In this document: one piece after another, positions 19,857-28,927 of the stretch | How the letters are laid out: each line of letters starts with the position of its first letter | Numbering within the stretch: position 1 is the first letter of the stretch | NCBI RefSeq assembly: GCF_947250635.1 | Contig: NZ_OX366335.1 | Span: forward strand, 930,001-994,000 | Source of the DNA: Wolbachia endosymbiont (group B) of Parapoynx stratiotata | Lineage (GTDB): Bacteria; Pseudomonadota; Alphaproteobacteria; Rickettsiales; Anaplasmataceae | Direction: 5' to 3' | DNA: 64,000 nt | Translations under genes and position numbers: made by a program | The notes under the pieces: generated by a model | Told to the model about the DNA's origin: nothing | What the model saw: the letters and a program-made list of their open reading frames with translations, nothing else | Databases searched by the model: none

Positions 19857-20795
19857 TTAATCATCCATTATTGATATACCTGAATTATTCTCAGTAAATA
19901 AATCAAGTATAATGTTAGGTACTCTACCATCAACTATGTGAACAACCCCTGCACATTCTTCTACCATTTTAGTATATGACATAAGCCTTTCAACAAATTT
20001 TTCTCCTTTAATTTTTCCACAATCAATCGATTCTTTTAAATTTTTAATCAAGACTCTTCTATTGCCAACTTTGTTTATTTCTTCATCTGTATCACTCAAG
20101 ATTATCATTTTAGATGCGTAAACTGCAAGTGCAATTGCACTTGCAGTGCTATCAGTATCAATATGATATGTTTCTCCATTTTTTCCATAACCGATAGGTG
20201 CAATAACTGGTATAGAATCTGATTCTTCAATAAAGAATAATATATCAGGATTGATTTCAGTTGGTCTACCGATAAATCCCATGTCTAGTATTTTTTCAAT
20301 ATTATTTAATCTATTTTCCCTAAGCGTAGTGCTTATCTTTTCAGCTTTTATGAGGTTGCCATCTTTTCCACATAGTCCAATAGCTGAACCACCAGCAGAA
20401 TTTATATGCTGAACAATTTTTTTATTAATTGAACCACACAGTGCCATTTCAATGATTTTCATAGTGCTTTTGTCTGTAAGTCTGACACCATTTATAAACT
20501 TATCATTCATACCTAGCATTTTTAACACTAAGTTAATTTCATATTCTCCGTCATGAACTACCACCGGATTTATACCAAGCTGTTTCAACAGAACAACATT
20601 ATGCGCAAAAGCACTAAGCAGCGTTTCATCTGAGATTATTACACTGCTGCATTTGATGATAAAAGTTTCGCCTACAAATTTAGGTATGTTAGACAGAACT
20701 TCAAATAATATTTCTGTTTTTTCCTTCAATGGCATCTTACCATTTAAAGATTCATCACTTTTCATTTTTTTATCTTGTAAATTTGAAAAACTCAT
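19857..20795 (-). CDS. argB: ArgB-like (acetylglutamate kinase family) protein with altered active site
   Basis: A 312-residue amino-acid-kinase-fold protein whose overall pattern follows N-acetylglutamate kinase (FIIKCSS, LKQLGINPVVVHDGEYEIN, VRLTDKSTMKIIEM, IALAVYASKMIILSDTDEEI). The glycine-rich loops that hold the phosphates are changed: the usual KxGG is KCSS and the usual HGGG is HDGE. The normal substrate segment (NxNAD) is HIDTD. Catalysis of the standard reaction is doubtful and no other arginine genes are nearby. It overlaps engB by 26 bp and is co-transcribed with it. Confidence 0.8.
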   Translation of the reverse strand: MSFSNLQDKKMKSDESLNGKMPLKEKTEILFEVLSNIPKFVGETFIIKCSSVIISDETLLSAFAHNVVLLKQLGINPVVVHDGEYEINLVLKMLGMNDKFINGVRLTDKSTMKIIEMALCGSINKKIVQHINSAGGSAIGLCGKDGNLIKAEKISTTLRENRLNNIEKILDMGFIGRPTEINPDILFFIEESDSIPVIAPIGYGKNGETYHIDTDSTASAIALAVYASKMIILSDTDEEINKVGNRRVLIKNLKESIDCGKIKGEKFVERLMSYTKMVEECAGVVHIVDGRVPNIILDLFTENNSGISIMDD

Positions 20796-21363
20796 CTCTT
20801 ACCTTGGTGATTTTATGCTTAACACGAATGCTTATTTGATGAATTGATACATGTTCATTATTAACCCACTTTTGAGTATTTTCTAGAATAGCATCTAGAC
20901 TTTCCTGATTCACTTTATCTATTTTTGTTAGCACAATATTAAAGTTAATATTATTACATATTAACCAATAAACAAAGTCTTTGTCTATTTCTTTTAATCC
21001 TACCTTGCTATCTATAAGCACAAACACTCTTTTTAGATTTCTCCTGTGAATTAGATAGTACTCAATTAGGTTTAAGTATTGTACTGCTTCTTCCTTGCTT
21101 GCACAAGAATAGCCATAACCCGGTAGGTCGACAATCCTAAACTTATCATTGTACATAGAGTAAAAATTTATTTGTCTAGTGCATCCAGGTTTAGAAGAAA
21201 CTCTTGCAGCTTTTTTGCTGTTTATCAGCAAGTTGATTAAACTTGATTTTCCTACGTTTGATCTACCAGCAAATGCAATCTCTGAAGCCGACTCATCTGG
21301 TAATGATTTTTTGTCTGAAGCTCCAAATATGAAGCTGCAGATTGATGTTATCTGTTTTGCCAT
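20770..21363 (-). CDS. engB: Ribosome-biogenesis GTPase YsxC/EngB
   Basis: A 197-residue TRAFAC GTPase needed for large ribosomal subunit assembly. G1 GRSNVGKSSLIN, G3 DLPGYGYS, G4 TKID (VLTKIDKV) and the conserved KPGCTRQINFY switch I are all visible. Length is typical. It is the first gene of an engB-argB pair. Confidence 0.95.
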   Translation of the reverse strand: MAKQITSICSFIFGASDKKSLPDESASEIAFAGRSNVGKSSLINLLINSKKAARVSSKPGCTRQINFYSMYNDKFRIVDLPGYGYSCASKEEAVQYLNLIEYYLIHRRNLKRVFVLIDSKVGLKEIDKDFVYWLICNNINFNIVLTKIDKVNQESLDAILENTQKWVNNEHVSIHQISIRVKHKITKVRDEFFKFTR

Positions 21364-21476
21364 TATACTTAGGTAGAAATATTCGAGACAATTATAGTGT
21401 TATTGCTTGATATAAGAAATTTTTTATTTCAGTATATATTACTTACTTAAACAGCTGAAAACTAGACCTGTACTAT

Positions 21477-22568
21477 ATGGATATAGAGAATAATTTACAA
21501 GACTTAAAAAAAAAGTTTTCTGATGTAGAGAGAAATCTGGAAAACCCTACCAATTTGAGTCAAAAAGAATTCGTTAGTTTTTCAAAGGAATACTCTGAAC
21601 TCAGACCAATTATCGAGATAATCGATGAATATAATATATTAAAAGAGGAAATTTCAGATTTAGAAGAAATCATGAAAGATGAGAACAGCGATGGTGATAT
21701 AAAAGAGTTAGCAAAAGAAGAACTTCTTGAGAAGCAAAAGATAGTATTACCGAAAGTAAAAGCAAAACTAAAGTTGGCATTATTACCCAAAGATGAAGAT
21801 GACTCAAGAAATGCAATATTAGAAATTAGAGCAGGCACAGGCGGAGAAGAAGCAGCATTATTTGCAGCGATGTTATTTCGTATGTATCAAAAATATGCAG
21901 AAAGAAGAAATTGGAAGTTTGAGCCAATAAGTATTTCTAATACAGGTATAGGTGGCTATAAGGAAGCTTCTGCACTCATTAATGGAACAGAAGTTTTTGC
22001 AAGACTGAAATTTGAGTCAGGGGTGCACAGAGTACAAAGAGTGCCAGAAACTGAATCCTCAGGAAGATTGCACACTTCCGCAGCTACTGTTGCAATATTA
22101 CCTGAAGTAGAAGAGGTTGACTTTGAAATAGAAGAAAAAGATTTACGCATAGATGTTTATAGATCCAGTGGTCCTGGAGGGCAATCAGTGAATACAACTG
22201 ACAGCGCAGTAAGGGTCACCCACTTGCCAACAGGGATAGTTGTAATACAGCAAGATGAAAAATCGCAGCACAAAAATAAGGCTAAAGCGCTCAAAGTGTT
22301 GAGAGCAAGGCTATACGAAATTGAAAGACAAAAAAAAGAAATGGAAAGGTCAACAATGAGGAAAAGCCAAATTGGTTCTGGAGATCGCTCTGAACGTATA
22401 AGAACTTATAACTTTCCACAATCAAGAATAACAGATCATAGAATTAATCTCACTTCACATCGACTAGAACAGATTATAAAAGAAGGTGAACTAGATGAAT
22501 TTATTGAGGCATTGATTTCACGAAATGAAGCAGAAAGGTTGACTGGAGGGGGTAATGTTACTTTTTGA
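21477..22568 (+). CDS. prfA: Peptide chain release factor 1
   Basis: A 363-residue class I release factor for UAA and UAG codons. The GGQ peptidyl-hydrolysis motif is in [17 protein letters not shown]. The codon-recognition domain carries [16 protein letters not shown], as in RF1. The basic [20 protein letters not shown] stretch and the RNEAERL end are typical. Length and start are normal. Confidence 0.96.
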   Translation: MDIENNLQDLKKKFSDVERNLENPTNLSQKEFVSFSKEYSELRPIIEIIDEYNILKEEISDLEEIMKDENSDGDIKELAKEELLEKQKIVLPKVKAKLKLALLPKDEDDSRNAILEIRAGTGGEEAALFAAMLFRMYQKYAERRNWKFEPISISNTGIGGYKEASALINGTEVFARLKFESGVHRVQRVPETESSGRLHTSAATVAILPEVEEVDFEIEEKDLRIDVYRSSGPGGQSVNTTDSAVRVTHLPTGIVVIQQDEKSQHKNKAKALKVLRARLYEIERQKKEMERSTMRKSQIGSGDRSERIRTYNFPQSRITDHRINLTSHRLEQIIKEGELDEFIEALISRNEAERLTGGGNVTF

Positions 22569-22631
22569 TGGAAATTTGAAACAAAGCATAGGTATCAGGT
22601 TAAAAAGAAGTAAAGTTAGTTGTTCATAAGG

Positions 22632-22660
22632 TTGACAATTATTTAAATTTATGCTATAAT
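22632..22660 (+). promoter_or_regulatory. Consensus sigma-70 promoter
   Basis: TTGACA (22632-22637), a 17-bp spacer, then TATAAT (22655-22660): a perfect match at both hexamers and the optimal spacing, rare even in an AT-rich genome. Transcription would start near 22667, ahead of a 36-codon ORF and a ~200-bp untranslated stretch. Confidence 0.75.
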
Positions 22661-22686
22661 TAGCAGCTCTATAACTTACAGAAAAT

Positions 22687-22797
22687 ATGGAAGTTGACTT
22701 TAATCAATATGTTAATAGTAACACCTTAGAGTTAAATAATCTATATGTATATATGGAGAAGCTAGTAAACTTTTTACAGAAAAAGCAAAATATTTAG
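22687..22797 (+). CDS. Small ORF behind a consensus promoter
   Basis: An ATG frame of 36 residues (MEVDFNQYVNSNTLELNN, then LYVYMEKLVNFLQKKQNI) ends at TAG. The ATG lies about 20 bp after the predicted start of transcription, with only a weak ribosome-binding site. The peptide could form one amphipathic helix. It could equally be the 5' part of a small RNA; no similarity recognised. Confidence 0.4.
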   Translation: MEVDFNQYVNSNTLELNNLYVYMEKLVNFLQKKQNI

Positions 22798-23016
22798 CTC
22801 TTTACCAAAGCAGCTTATGGTTATTTAAAGCCTGCTCTTGCAAACCGACTTTGAGGGACCTACCCTCATCTATTTCGTAGCTTAAACACTCAGTTTGCTC
22901 ATTTCTGACCATTCTTTGTGTCTCTACGGCACACTACGTCCACACACACTTAAAGTATTTATCCACAGTTACACTAATTTATAGAAAATGCAGATAAATT
23001 TTTTGTTGTTTTATAG
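22798..23016. other. Untranslated stretch, possible small RNA body
   Basis: Somewhat richer in GC than the flanks (GCCTGCTCTTGCAAACCGAC, GAGGGACCTACCCTC). The latter can fold as a GAGGG/CCCTC hairpin at about 22851-22867. No ORF. It ends in the TTATCCACA-containing motif at 22959. Confidence 0.35.
22959..22980 (+). repeat. DnaA-box-like motif shared with the IS110 end
   Basis: TTATCCACA followed by GTTACACTAATTT. The same 22-bp stretch with two changes (ACTACACTAATTT) occurs at 41424-41445, next to the IS110 element. TTATCCACA is a perfect DnaA-box consensus, but a single box is weak evidence of an origin. Confidence 0.5.
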
Positions 23017-23427
23017 CTAAATAACTTGTTGACAATAAAGACAGTATCTCCACTCTCCCTCATTACATGCATTTAGCCTTGCTCCAGCAGCTAGCGCTTC
23101 GTCTACAGCCTTGTGCAGTTCATTTGGACTTTTTGCTCTTACCACAGCACTTTTAAGCCAGCTCAACTTTTCTGCACTTGGCTTTATTTTTTGCAAAGCT
23201 GAAGCAAATGGATTCAACCCTTCTGGATAATCTGCTTGATTATTCAAAGGTTTTGTGCCATATATGTAGTCAAGTCCTTTTCCATAGTTGATTTTGTTTT
23301 CGTGAACGTTTCTGCTAGGGAAAGGCATTGTATCTTCCGGTTTTATCTCCTTCTGATTATTAATTTTGCTCACAAACTTAGACTGCTTTATATCAACGCC
23401 TTCAAGAGCACCAAATATTTTCTTCAA
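23017..23427 (-). pseudogene. N-terminal fragment of an ankyrin-type prophage protein
   Basis: About 136 codons beginning at a TTG with no convincing ATG in frame (an ATG at ~23462 is in another frame). The last third (ELHKAVDEALAAGARLNACN) resembles an ankyrin repeat that is cut off by a stop. The first part is polar and not recognised. It lies beside a RadC fragment at the left edge of the prophage-derived region. Confidence 0.5.
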
Positions 23428-23550
23428 TAACTTGTCTTTACTAGTAATATAACCCCCATATTAAAAATACTTTTTAAGTATATAAATCTTAGTTTATACA
23501 CTCTATTACTCAGTATAAATTATAGTGAGTAGTTTTGCAAATACTTCCTA

Positions 23551-23682
23551 CTATAACAATCCGTTTTCTCGAAAGCTGAAATAGCCTCCACTTGTGATGA
23601 TAATATGGTCAAACAATTTTACGCGTACAGTACTACATGCTGCTGCTAAGCTCTTCGTTACTGCTTGATCTTCTTCTGACGG
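23551..23682 (-). pseudogene. radC: RadC/JAB-domain protein, C-terminal fragment
   Basis: A 43-residue tail, PSEEDQAVTKSLAAACSTV then KLFDHIIITSGGYFSFRENG, matches the end of RadC-type JAB metal-dependent proteins. The family has PSxxDxxxTxxLxxAxxxxxxxLxDHxIxxxxxYxSFxExG. The 5' part is removed by the IS5-like insertion at 23685. RadC genes are common in WO prophages. Confidence 0.8.
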
Positions 23683-23764
23683 CTGGCTTTGTTGCATGGC
23701 TCAAGTAAAAAAAACTGGAAGTTACTGACAGAAATCATTATAAAACAGGTATTTAACCACCAAT

Positions 23765-24313
23765 ATGCCAGTCAAAATGAAGGTCAGTAACTGCTACGAA
23801 TATAACAAATTTCTTCAAAAAAGAGGAAATGTTTTTCATTTTGTTAATCAAGCCATAGAAAATTGGTATGAAAATAGTCCAAAAGTTGCAGGTGGCAATA
23901 ACATTTATAGTGATAAAGTTGTAATTTTGATACATATAGTAGTCCATTTTTTTAGGATTGGCTTAAGACAAGCAGTTGGTTTCGTAAAAGGTTGTATAGA
24001 GCAAATGGGAAAAGACCTCAAAGTCATTAGCTATACTCAAGCTTCTAGAAGATTCAAAAAGCTTAACTTGAAAATTGATGATTGTAGAATTGATAAAAAT
24101 GGTATGGAAAACATTGAAATAGCTATAAATAGCACCAGTATTTGTATCTATAACAACACCCATCAACGTAATAAAGAAAATGCAAAAGTAAGAAAATATA
24201 ATGGATATGATCAAGTAAGAAAGTTACATATTATTTTAAGTATAAATAATAAAAAAGTTATAGATATGAAGTACACTAATGGTACTACACTTGATTATCA
24301 TGCGATATGTTAA
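23765..24313 (+). CDS. IS5/IS903-like transposase, N-terminal ORF (copy 1)
   Basis: 182 residues starting MPVKMKVSNCYEYNKFLQKR, the typical IS903-group N-terminus (SNWxEYNxxLxxRG). It ends in NGTTLDYHAIC just before the second ORF in the -1 frame. The second ORF's ATG overlaps this ORF's stop (ATGTTAA, 24307-24313). Confidence 0.85.
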   Translation: MPVKMKVSNCYEYNKFLQKRGNVFHFVNQAIENWYENSPKVAGGNNIYSDKVVILIHIVVHFFRIGLRQAVGFVKGCIEQMGKDLKVISYTQASRRFKKLNLKIDDCRIDKNGMENIEIAINSTSICIYNNTHQRNKENAKVRKYNGYDQVRKLHIILSINNKKVIDMKYTNGTTLDYHAIC

Positions 24314-24720
24314 AGGGAACAGTAGATAAATATAATATTTCATCTGTTCGCGCAGATGCAGCTTATGATAAAGCTAGTATGTATAAAGTGTGTAAAGGAC
24401 ATAATATAAAACCAATCATTCGACCAATAAAAGGTGCGAAAATCTATGAGAAAATTGATTATCAATTAGAAAGAAATAGCAACATTAATGTGATTAAATT
24501 ATGTGAAAACTATGAGAACGGTATAAAGAAATGGACACAAGAAACAAAATATGGACTAAGATCCTTTGTTGAATGTTTTTTCTATAGGTTGAAAAAAACG
24601 TTTGGGTTTAGTCTCAAGAATAAATCTGAAATAAATCGTGAAAAAGAACTACTAATTAAGTGCTATTTGCTTAATAAATTTACTGATATAGGTATGGCTA
24701 AGTTCGAATTAGCTGCATGA
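24307..24720 (+). CDS. IS5/IS903-like transposase, C-terminal ORF (copy 1)
   Basis: 137 residues carrying the second half of the DDE domain (VRADAAYDK with the aspartate, and SFVECFFYRLKKTFG with the glutamate region). Start and stop of the two ORFs overlap by 7 bp, which would allow coupled translation. Alternatively it is an old frameshift that has been copied along with the element. Confidence 0.8.
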   Translation: MLKGTVDKYNISSVRADAAYDKASMYKVCKGHNIKPIIRPIKGAKIYEKIDYQLERNSNINVIKLCENYENGIKKWTQETKYGLRSFVECFFYRLKKTFGFSLKNKSEINREKELLIKCYLLNKFTDIGMAKFELAA

Positions 24721-24750
24721 ATTTACTGTACCTACCTGCCTTATCAGGAG

Positions 24751-25422
24751 CTATGCAACAAAGCCATCCGCATTCGCAGCATAGTGTAAAGGAGTAGAGC
24801 CCGTAGAATAAGGAGGGTCACTTTTACTTTTTGCATTAACATTTGCTCCGTTTGCTACTAATAACCTAGCTATCCTTATATCTCCTGCATAATGTAGAGG
24901 AGTATTCTCATTTTTATCACCTGCATTAATACCCGCCCCTTTTTCTATAAGTAGCCTTATTATTTCTGCATTTCCTTTTGCAACAGCAAGATGTAAAGGA
25001 GTCTCTCCGCTCGGTCCAGTTTTTGCATTAATATCTGCTCCGTTTTCGAACAAAAATTGTACCATTTCTTGGCGTCCATCTTCAACGGCTTCATGTAAAG
25101 GGGTATATCTGCGCCAATTGTGTATATTAATGTCTGCTTTCCTATCCTTTAGGCACTTTATTACATTGAAATAGTTACATTTAGCAGCTAAGTGAAGTAA
25201 TTTACCACCTTCCTTAAAACCATGGTCTAACGAGAACCCACTTTCTTGCCATGATTCGTATTCTTTTTTACATAGCTTATATTCATGCTTGTGAGTATCC
25301 CACTTTGGGTACAATTCATTCATTTTCCCTTCAAACTCTTGTTTTATTTTTTCAACTATATTACTTGAGTTTAAATTTGGGTTATTATTTAGTGTTTCTA
25401 ATATTTCGTGTAGCAGACCCAT
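24751..25422 (-). CDS. Ankyrin-repeat protein truncated by IS5-like insertion
   Basis: A 223-residue open frame with at least four ankyrin repeats (KLLHLAAKCNYFNVIKCL, TPLHEAVEDGRQEMVQFLF, TPLHLAVAKGNAEIIRLLI, TPLHYAGDIRIARLLV) and the start of a fifth. Its natural C-terminus is missing: the last codons (GFVA) come from the terminal repeat of the IS. The start ATG at 25422 follows GGGGAA. Ankyrin proteins with such an N-terminal helical cap are common in WO prophages and are candidate effectors. Confidence 0.85.
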   Translation of the reverse strand: MGLLHEILETLNNNPNLNSSNIVEKIKQEFEGKMNELYPKWDTHKHEYKLCKKEYESWQESGFSLDHGFKEGGKLLHLAAKCNYFNVIKCLKDRKADINIHNWRRYTPLHEAVEDGRQEMVQFLFENGADINAKTGPSGETPLHLAVAKGNAEIIRLLIEKGAGINAGDKNENTPLHYAGDIRIARLLVANGANVNAKSKSDPPYSTGSTPLHYAANADGFVA

Positions 25423-25593
25423 AGTATTCCCCTTAAATCTTGTGATTAAATAATATATTATGACTACCCTGTAGAATAGAGTCAACTAAAAAGCATTTGA
25501 GGCAAAACTTCTTAACAATTTATGTTAAAAAAAGCTTGCGTGCTATAATTACATCAATATAATTAATGTCGATTGTCAAAAGTGAGGTGTTCT

Positions 25594-26481
25594 ATGCAAG
25601 CTGCAGAACAAAAAACAGAACAACCAATTTTATCAAGAGAATTAAGAGTAGATAAGAAGTTGGAGTTAAGTATTGAAAAAGTTAAAAAATATAGTAAATT
25701 AAACAGTAAAGATAAATTGAAAAAAGCAATAACTGATTTAATAAAACCAGTTGATGTTGAAAACTTGAAAGACAAACTTGATGCGTTAAAAGAGCCAATT
25801 TCTTATCCAAATAACTACGTCTTAGCATCACTTGCAAATAGAATTTACAAAGGCGAGAAGAGAAATAGCACAGGCCAATATTCACACGGAGAAGCAGTAC
25901 CTGGATTAGGCAATTGGCAGCTGCTAACTGTTGAAGAAAGGTCTGGTGGACTCTTTAAAACCATTTTAAATGCTCCCGTCAATGCAATAACTCAAGGTGC
26001 TACGAGTGGTTATTTTGGTGCAGCATATTGGAACCCAGATACTCAACAAGTTATCATTGTCCATAGTGGCACTAAAAATTTTGGTGGTGCTACTGCAGAT
26101 CTTAACGGTGTTTTATTAAATCAACATGTTTATCAAATTGACTCTGCAGTTACATTTACTGACAAGATCATCAGTGTTCTTAAAGAAATTAACGAGAAAA
26201 AAGGATCAAATATACAACTGTTTATCACAGGGCACTCGTTAGGTGCGTGGCTTGCACCAATTACTTCTTTTTCTGCAAAGTATCTTGTAAAAGAGGGTGA
26301 TTATTTTGTTGCAAGTACTGATTTTGAAAAAACTGCTTATCATGCAAGCGCGGTAATTTTTGATCCACCAGGATGCGAAGAGATGTTAAGGCGGATTCAA
26401 AGCAGACTTATGGATCGGTACAAGAAGATAAGGCTAAGTGAAAATCCACTAAGACTGATTATCCAAACTTTTGCAGATTAG
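25594..26481 (+). CDS. Class-3 (lipase_3 type) alpha/beta-hydrolase, possibly C-truncated
   Basis: A 295-residue protein; the ATG follows GAGG. The core shows the lipase class 3 pattern: VIIVHSGTKNF (strand with oxyanion region), LFITGHSLGAWLAP with the nucleophile serine, and AVIFDPPGCEEM providing an aspartate. The usual catalytic histidine further on is not evident. The tail (RRIQSRLMDRYKKIRLSEN) looks atypical, so the C-terminus may have been lost or frameshifted. No signal peptide. It is convergent with the cysteine-protease-like fragment, with 1 bp between stops. A -10-like TATAAT lies at 25544-25549. Lipases of this type attack glycerolipids. Confidence 0.75.
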   Translation: MQAAEQKTEQPILSRELRVDKKLELSIEKVKKYSKLNSKDKLKKAITDLIKPVDVENLKDKLDALKEPISYPNNYVLASLANRIYKGEKRNSTGQYSHGEAVPGLGNWQLLTVEERSGGLFKTILNAPVNAITQGATSGYFGAAYWNPDTQQVIIVHSGTKNFGGATADLNGVLLNQHVYQIDSAVTFTDKIISVLKEINEKKGSNIQLFITGHSLGAWLAPITSFSAKYLVKEGDYFVASTDFEKTAYHASAVIFDPPGCEEMLRRIQSRLMDRYKKIRLSENPLRLIIQTFAD

Positions 26482-26482
26482 T

Positions 26483-27590
26483 CTAGAAGCTAATGTTTTT
26501 TTCTAATTGGTTACTTATCCTTATATCACTCAAATAAGATTCAGGTTTACCGTTTATTTCGCCAGTAGCTTCTGAAAATTGACTTTTCTGTTGATTATTG
26601 TTAGTGAAAACTAAAGAGAACTTGAAATTACGTGTCCACTCCGCTTCTTCAATTTCACGTTTTGAACCTATGAAAGGAATTACTTTTGTTGCTTGTACTA
26701 CTTCTTCTATATTCTTGCTGTTTTTAAGGTTGCCAAGATATTCTCTAGCTGTCATGCTCACTTCTTTTTTATTCAGATGATCTTGGAATTTTTTGCTACT
26801 TGAATTCATATCGGCATTGATAAGTAAAGGTACGCCGCCTTCTACATGAATTTTAGTTCCAAAGTCATATAGCTGTACTCTAGATAATTCTCGATCATTA
26901 ATCTTAATAAGACCAAACTCCTTATCCTGCTCTGCTAGAAGTTGATGCTCTGTTTTTATTTCTTTTGTCAGAACTTGTCTATCTCCATTCGATAATAGCT
27001 TATTAGCTCGCTCAATATCAAAGTGTTCAACAAGAAAGCCTTTTTCTCCCATTTCATAGTCAGTACCTTTTTTTACAACTTCTATCAGCTGATCGATGCT
27101 TTCTAACCCAGAAACAAACGCCGTATTACTATCAAAATAAGCATAGTTATCCCCTGTTCTATAAACGGCAACTACATGATTACTTGTTACTAAATGAATA
27201 GCAAAATCACCAGCTATATAATTTGATAAATCACTCAGTGTTTTGTAGCACTTAGTGTGAATCAAGCTTAAAGGTAGACTATTTCTAGCAGAATCTAGCT
27301 GTTGTTCAAAACTGTCAAGTAAATTACTAAAAGCAAAAACTTCTCTTTCTTCTCTTTTAGATATCTGCTTACCCTGTGCTACACGCTCATAAATTTTGGC
27401 TGAAGTTTTTAAATTACTCAAAAATGACTTGCTACTCTGTAAAAGTAAAGCTTGAGATAAGCCACGTGTAATTGCAGTACACTTACCATTAATTTTCACA
27501 TTCCTTGCTTCAAAAGAAGGCAAATAAAGACCTTGTTTTACCAGCTCAATCGATGCATTTTGTAAATTATGTGATACAAGTTGTGATAAA
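26483..27590 (-). pseudogene. C58-like (YopT/AvrPphB-type) cysteine protease, C-terminal fragment
   Basis: An open frame of ~369 codons runs unbroken to the terminal repeat of IS256 copy 3, so the N-terminus was cut off. From the TTG at 27523 it reads INGKCTAITRGLSQALLLQ (candidate nucleophile C15), then TSNHVVAVYRTGDNYAYFDS (candidate H116 and D131). The 15-residue His-Asp spacing equals that of AvrPphB in family C58 and the Cys-His spacing (~101) is similar. The rest has charged helical stretches. The assignment rests on motif order and spacing only. Neighbouring lipase and ankyrin genes suggest toxin-type cargo. Confidence 0.5.
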
Positions 27591-28927
27591 GGGAACGTTC
27601 AAAAAAGTGTGTCAAACCGAAAAAAAAGTAATAAATTGATATAAAAAATGGAGGTTTGATATGGGTCAAGCAAATAGAACTACTGGTTTGGTAGATTATA
27701 AAGAATTAGAAACAAATATCCTGTCATCTATACGAGAAGGAAGACCATTGACAGGAAGAGATGGAGCATTAACACCGTTTATAAAAAGGTTGCTAGAGGC
27801 AAGTCTGGAAGGTGAAATAGAAAGCCACATGTCAGCTAAAAGTGAAGAAAATAACCGAAGAAATGGAAGGAATGCAAAAACTTTACGTACAAGTTCAGGC
27901 TCATTTGAACTATTAACACCAAGAGACAGAGAAGGAAGCTTTGAACCGCAAATAGTCAAAAAAAGGCAAACAAGCCTACATCCAGAACTTGAAGCAAAGG
28001 TCTTAAGCACATATGCCAGTGGCATGGGATACAGAGATATAGCTTCACATGTTGAGGAAATATATGACCACAAAATATCAGCAGCAGAGATATCCAGTAT
28101 TACTGATAAACTGCTACCAGTAATCAATGAATGGCGCAGCCGCCCACTGCAATCAGTGTATCCAATAGTGTTTATGGATGGCATGTTCTTTAAGGTCAAG
28201 GAGGACGGACATTGTATAAGTAAATGCATGTATAATATATTGGGCATAAATCAAAATGGCAGAAAAGAAGTATTAGGTTTTTATTTGGCTGAAAGTGAAG
28301 GAGCTAACTTCTGGTTGGGAGTTCTAAATGACCTAAAAGAGCGAGGAGTAGAAGATATTCTAATTGCCTGCATTGATGGGCTAAAAAGCTTTCCTGCGGC
28401 TATAAATAGTGTGTTTCCTAAGGCAGAAGTACAGCTATGTATAGTGCATCAGATAAGGAATTCACTGAAATATGTATCTAGCAAAGATGTAAAAGTTTTC
28501 ATGAATGATTTGAAAAAAATATATCGTGCTTCAAGTAAAGAGATCGCTGAGAATTATCTGCTTGAGCTGGAAGAAAAATGGGGAGAGAAGTATCCTTTAG
28601 TTATAAAATCCTGGCAGAACAATTGGGAAAACTTATCCAGTTATTTTAAGTATTCTGGGCAAGTTAGGAAGCTGATTTACACCACCAATCCAATTGAGGG
28701 GTTGCATAGACAAATCAGGAAATTTACTAAAACTAAGGGTTCATTTACTAGTACAAATGCCTTGTACAAACAGGTATATTGTGCTATAAAAAAGGTAGAG
28801 CAAAAGTGGATTATGGCTCTCCCTAATTGGGCTTTAACTATTTCTCAACTTGATATTTTCTTTCCAGATAGATTGAAAATTGAGTTGAACTAAAAATGCG
28901 GCTTGACACACTTTTTTGAACGTTCCC
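27591..28927 (+). mobile_element. IS256-family element, full copy 3
   Basis: A full 1337-bp copy. The left flank (GTGATAAA) does not match the sequence after the adjoining truncated copy (GATTTTCT at 29450), so at least one side has suffered an IS-associated deletion. Confidence 0.95.
27661..28893 (+). CDS. IS256-family transposase, copy 3
   Basis: 410 residues, complete, with the same predicted protein as copies 1 and 2. Confidence 0.95.
   Translation: MGQANRTTGLVDYKELETNILSSIREGRPLTGRDGALTPFIKRLLEASLEGEIESHMSAKSEENNRRNGRNAKTLRTSSGSFELLTPRDREGSFEPQIVKKRQTSLHPELEAKVLSTYASGMGYRDIASHVEEIYDHKISAAEISSITDKLLPVINEWRSRPLQSVYPIVFMDGMFFKVKEDGHCISKCMYNILGINQNGRKEVLGFYLAESEGANFWLGVLNDLKERGVEDILIACIDGLKSFPAAINSVFPKAEVQLCIVHQIRNSLKYVSSKDVKVFMNDLKKIYRASSKEIAENYLLELEEKWGEKYPLVIKSWQNNWENLSSYFKYSGQVRKLIYTTNPIEGLHRQIRKFTKTKGSFTSTNALYKQVYCAIKKVEQKWIMALPNWALTISQLDIFFPDRLKIELN

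Larger units (their letters stand above)
23685..24765 (+). mobile_element. IS5-family (IS903-like) element, copy 1
   Basis: A 1081-bp element with terminal repeats GGCTTTGTTGCATGGCTC / GGCTTTGTTGCATAGCTC (one mismatch). It has the same length as the copy at 39651 and identical encoded proteins. No flanking target duplication is visible, so flanks were rearranged after insertion. Its right end supplies a GFVA-stop tail to the truncated ankyrin gene next door. Confidence 0.92.

Noticed and set aside
22959..22967. Replication origin suggested by a perfect DnaA box
   Set aside because: Only one box, no AT-rich unwinding cluster with further boxes and no dnaA/hemE-type neighbours. The motif is better explained by sharing with the IS110 end.
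25594..27590. A toxin-immunity or cytoplasmic-incompatibility (cif) gene pair
   Set aside because: The lipase and protease-like genes are convergent, not an operon, and neither shows the cifA/cifB domain order.
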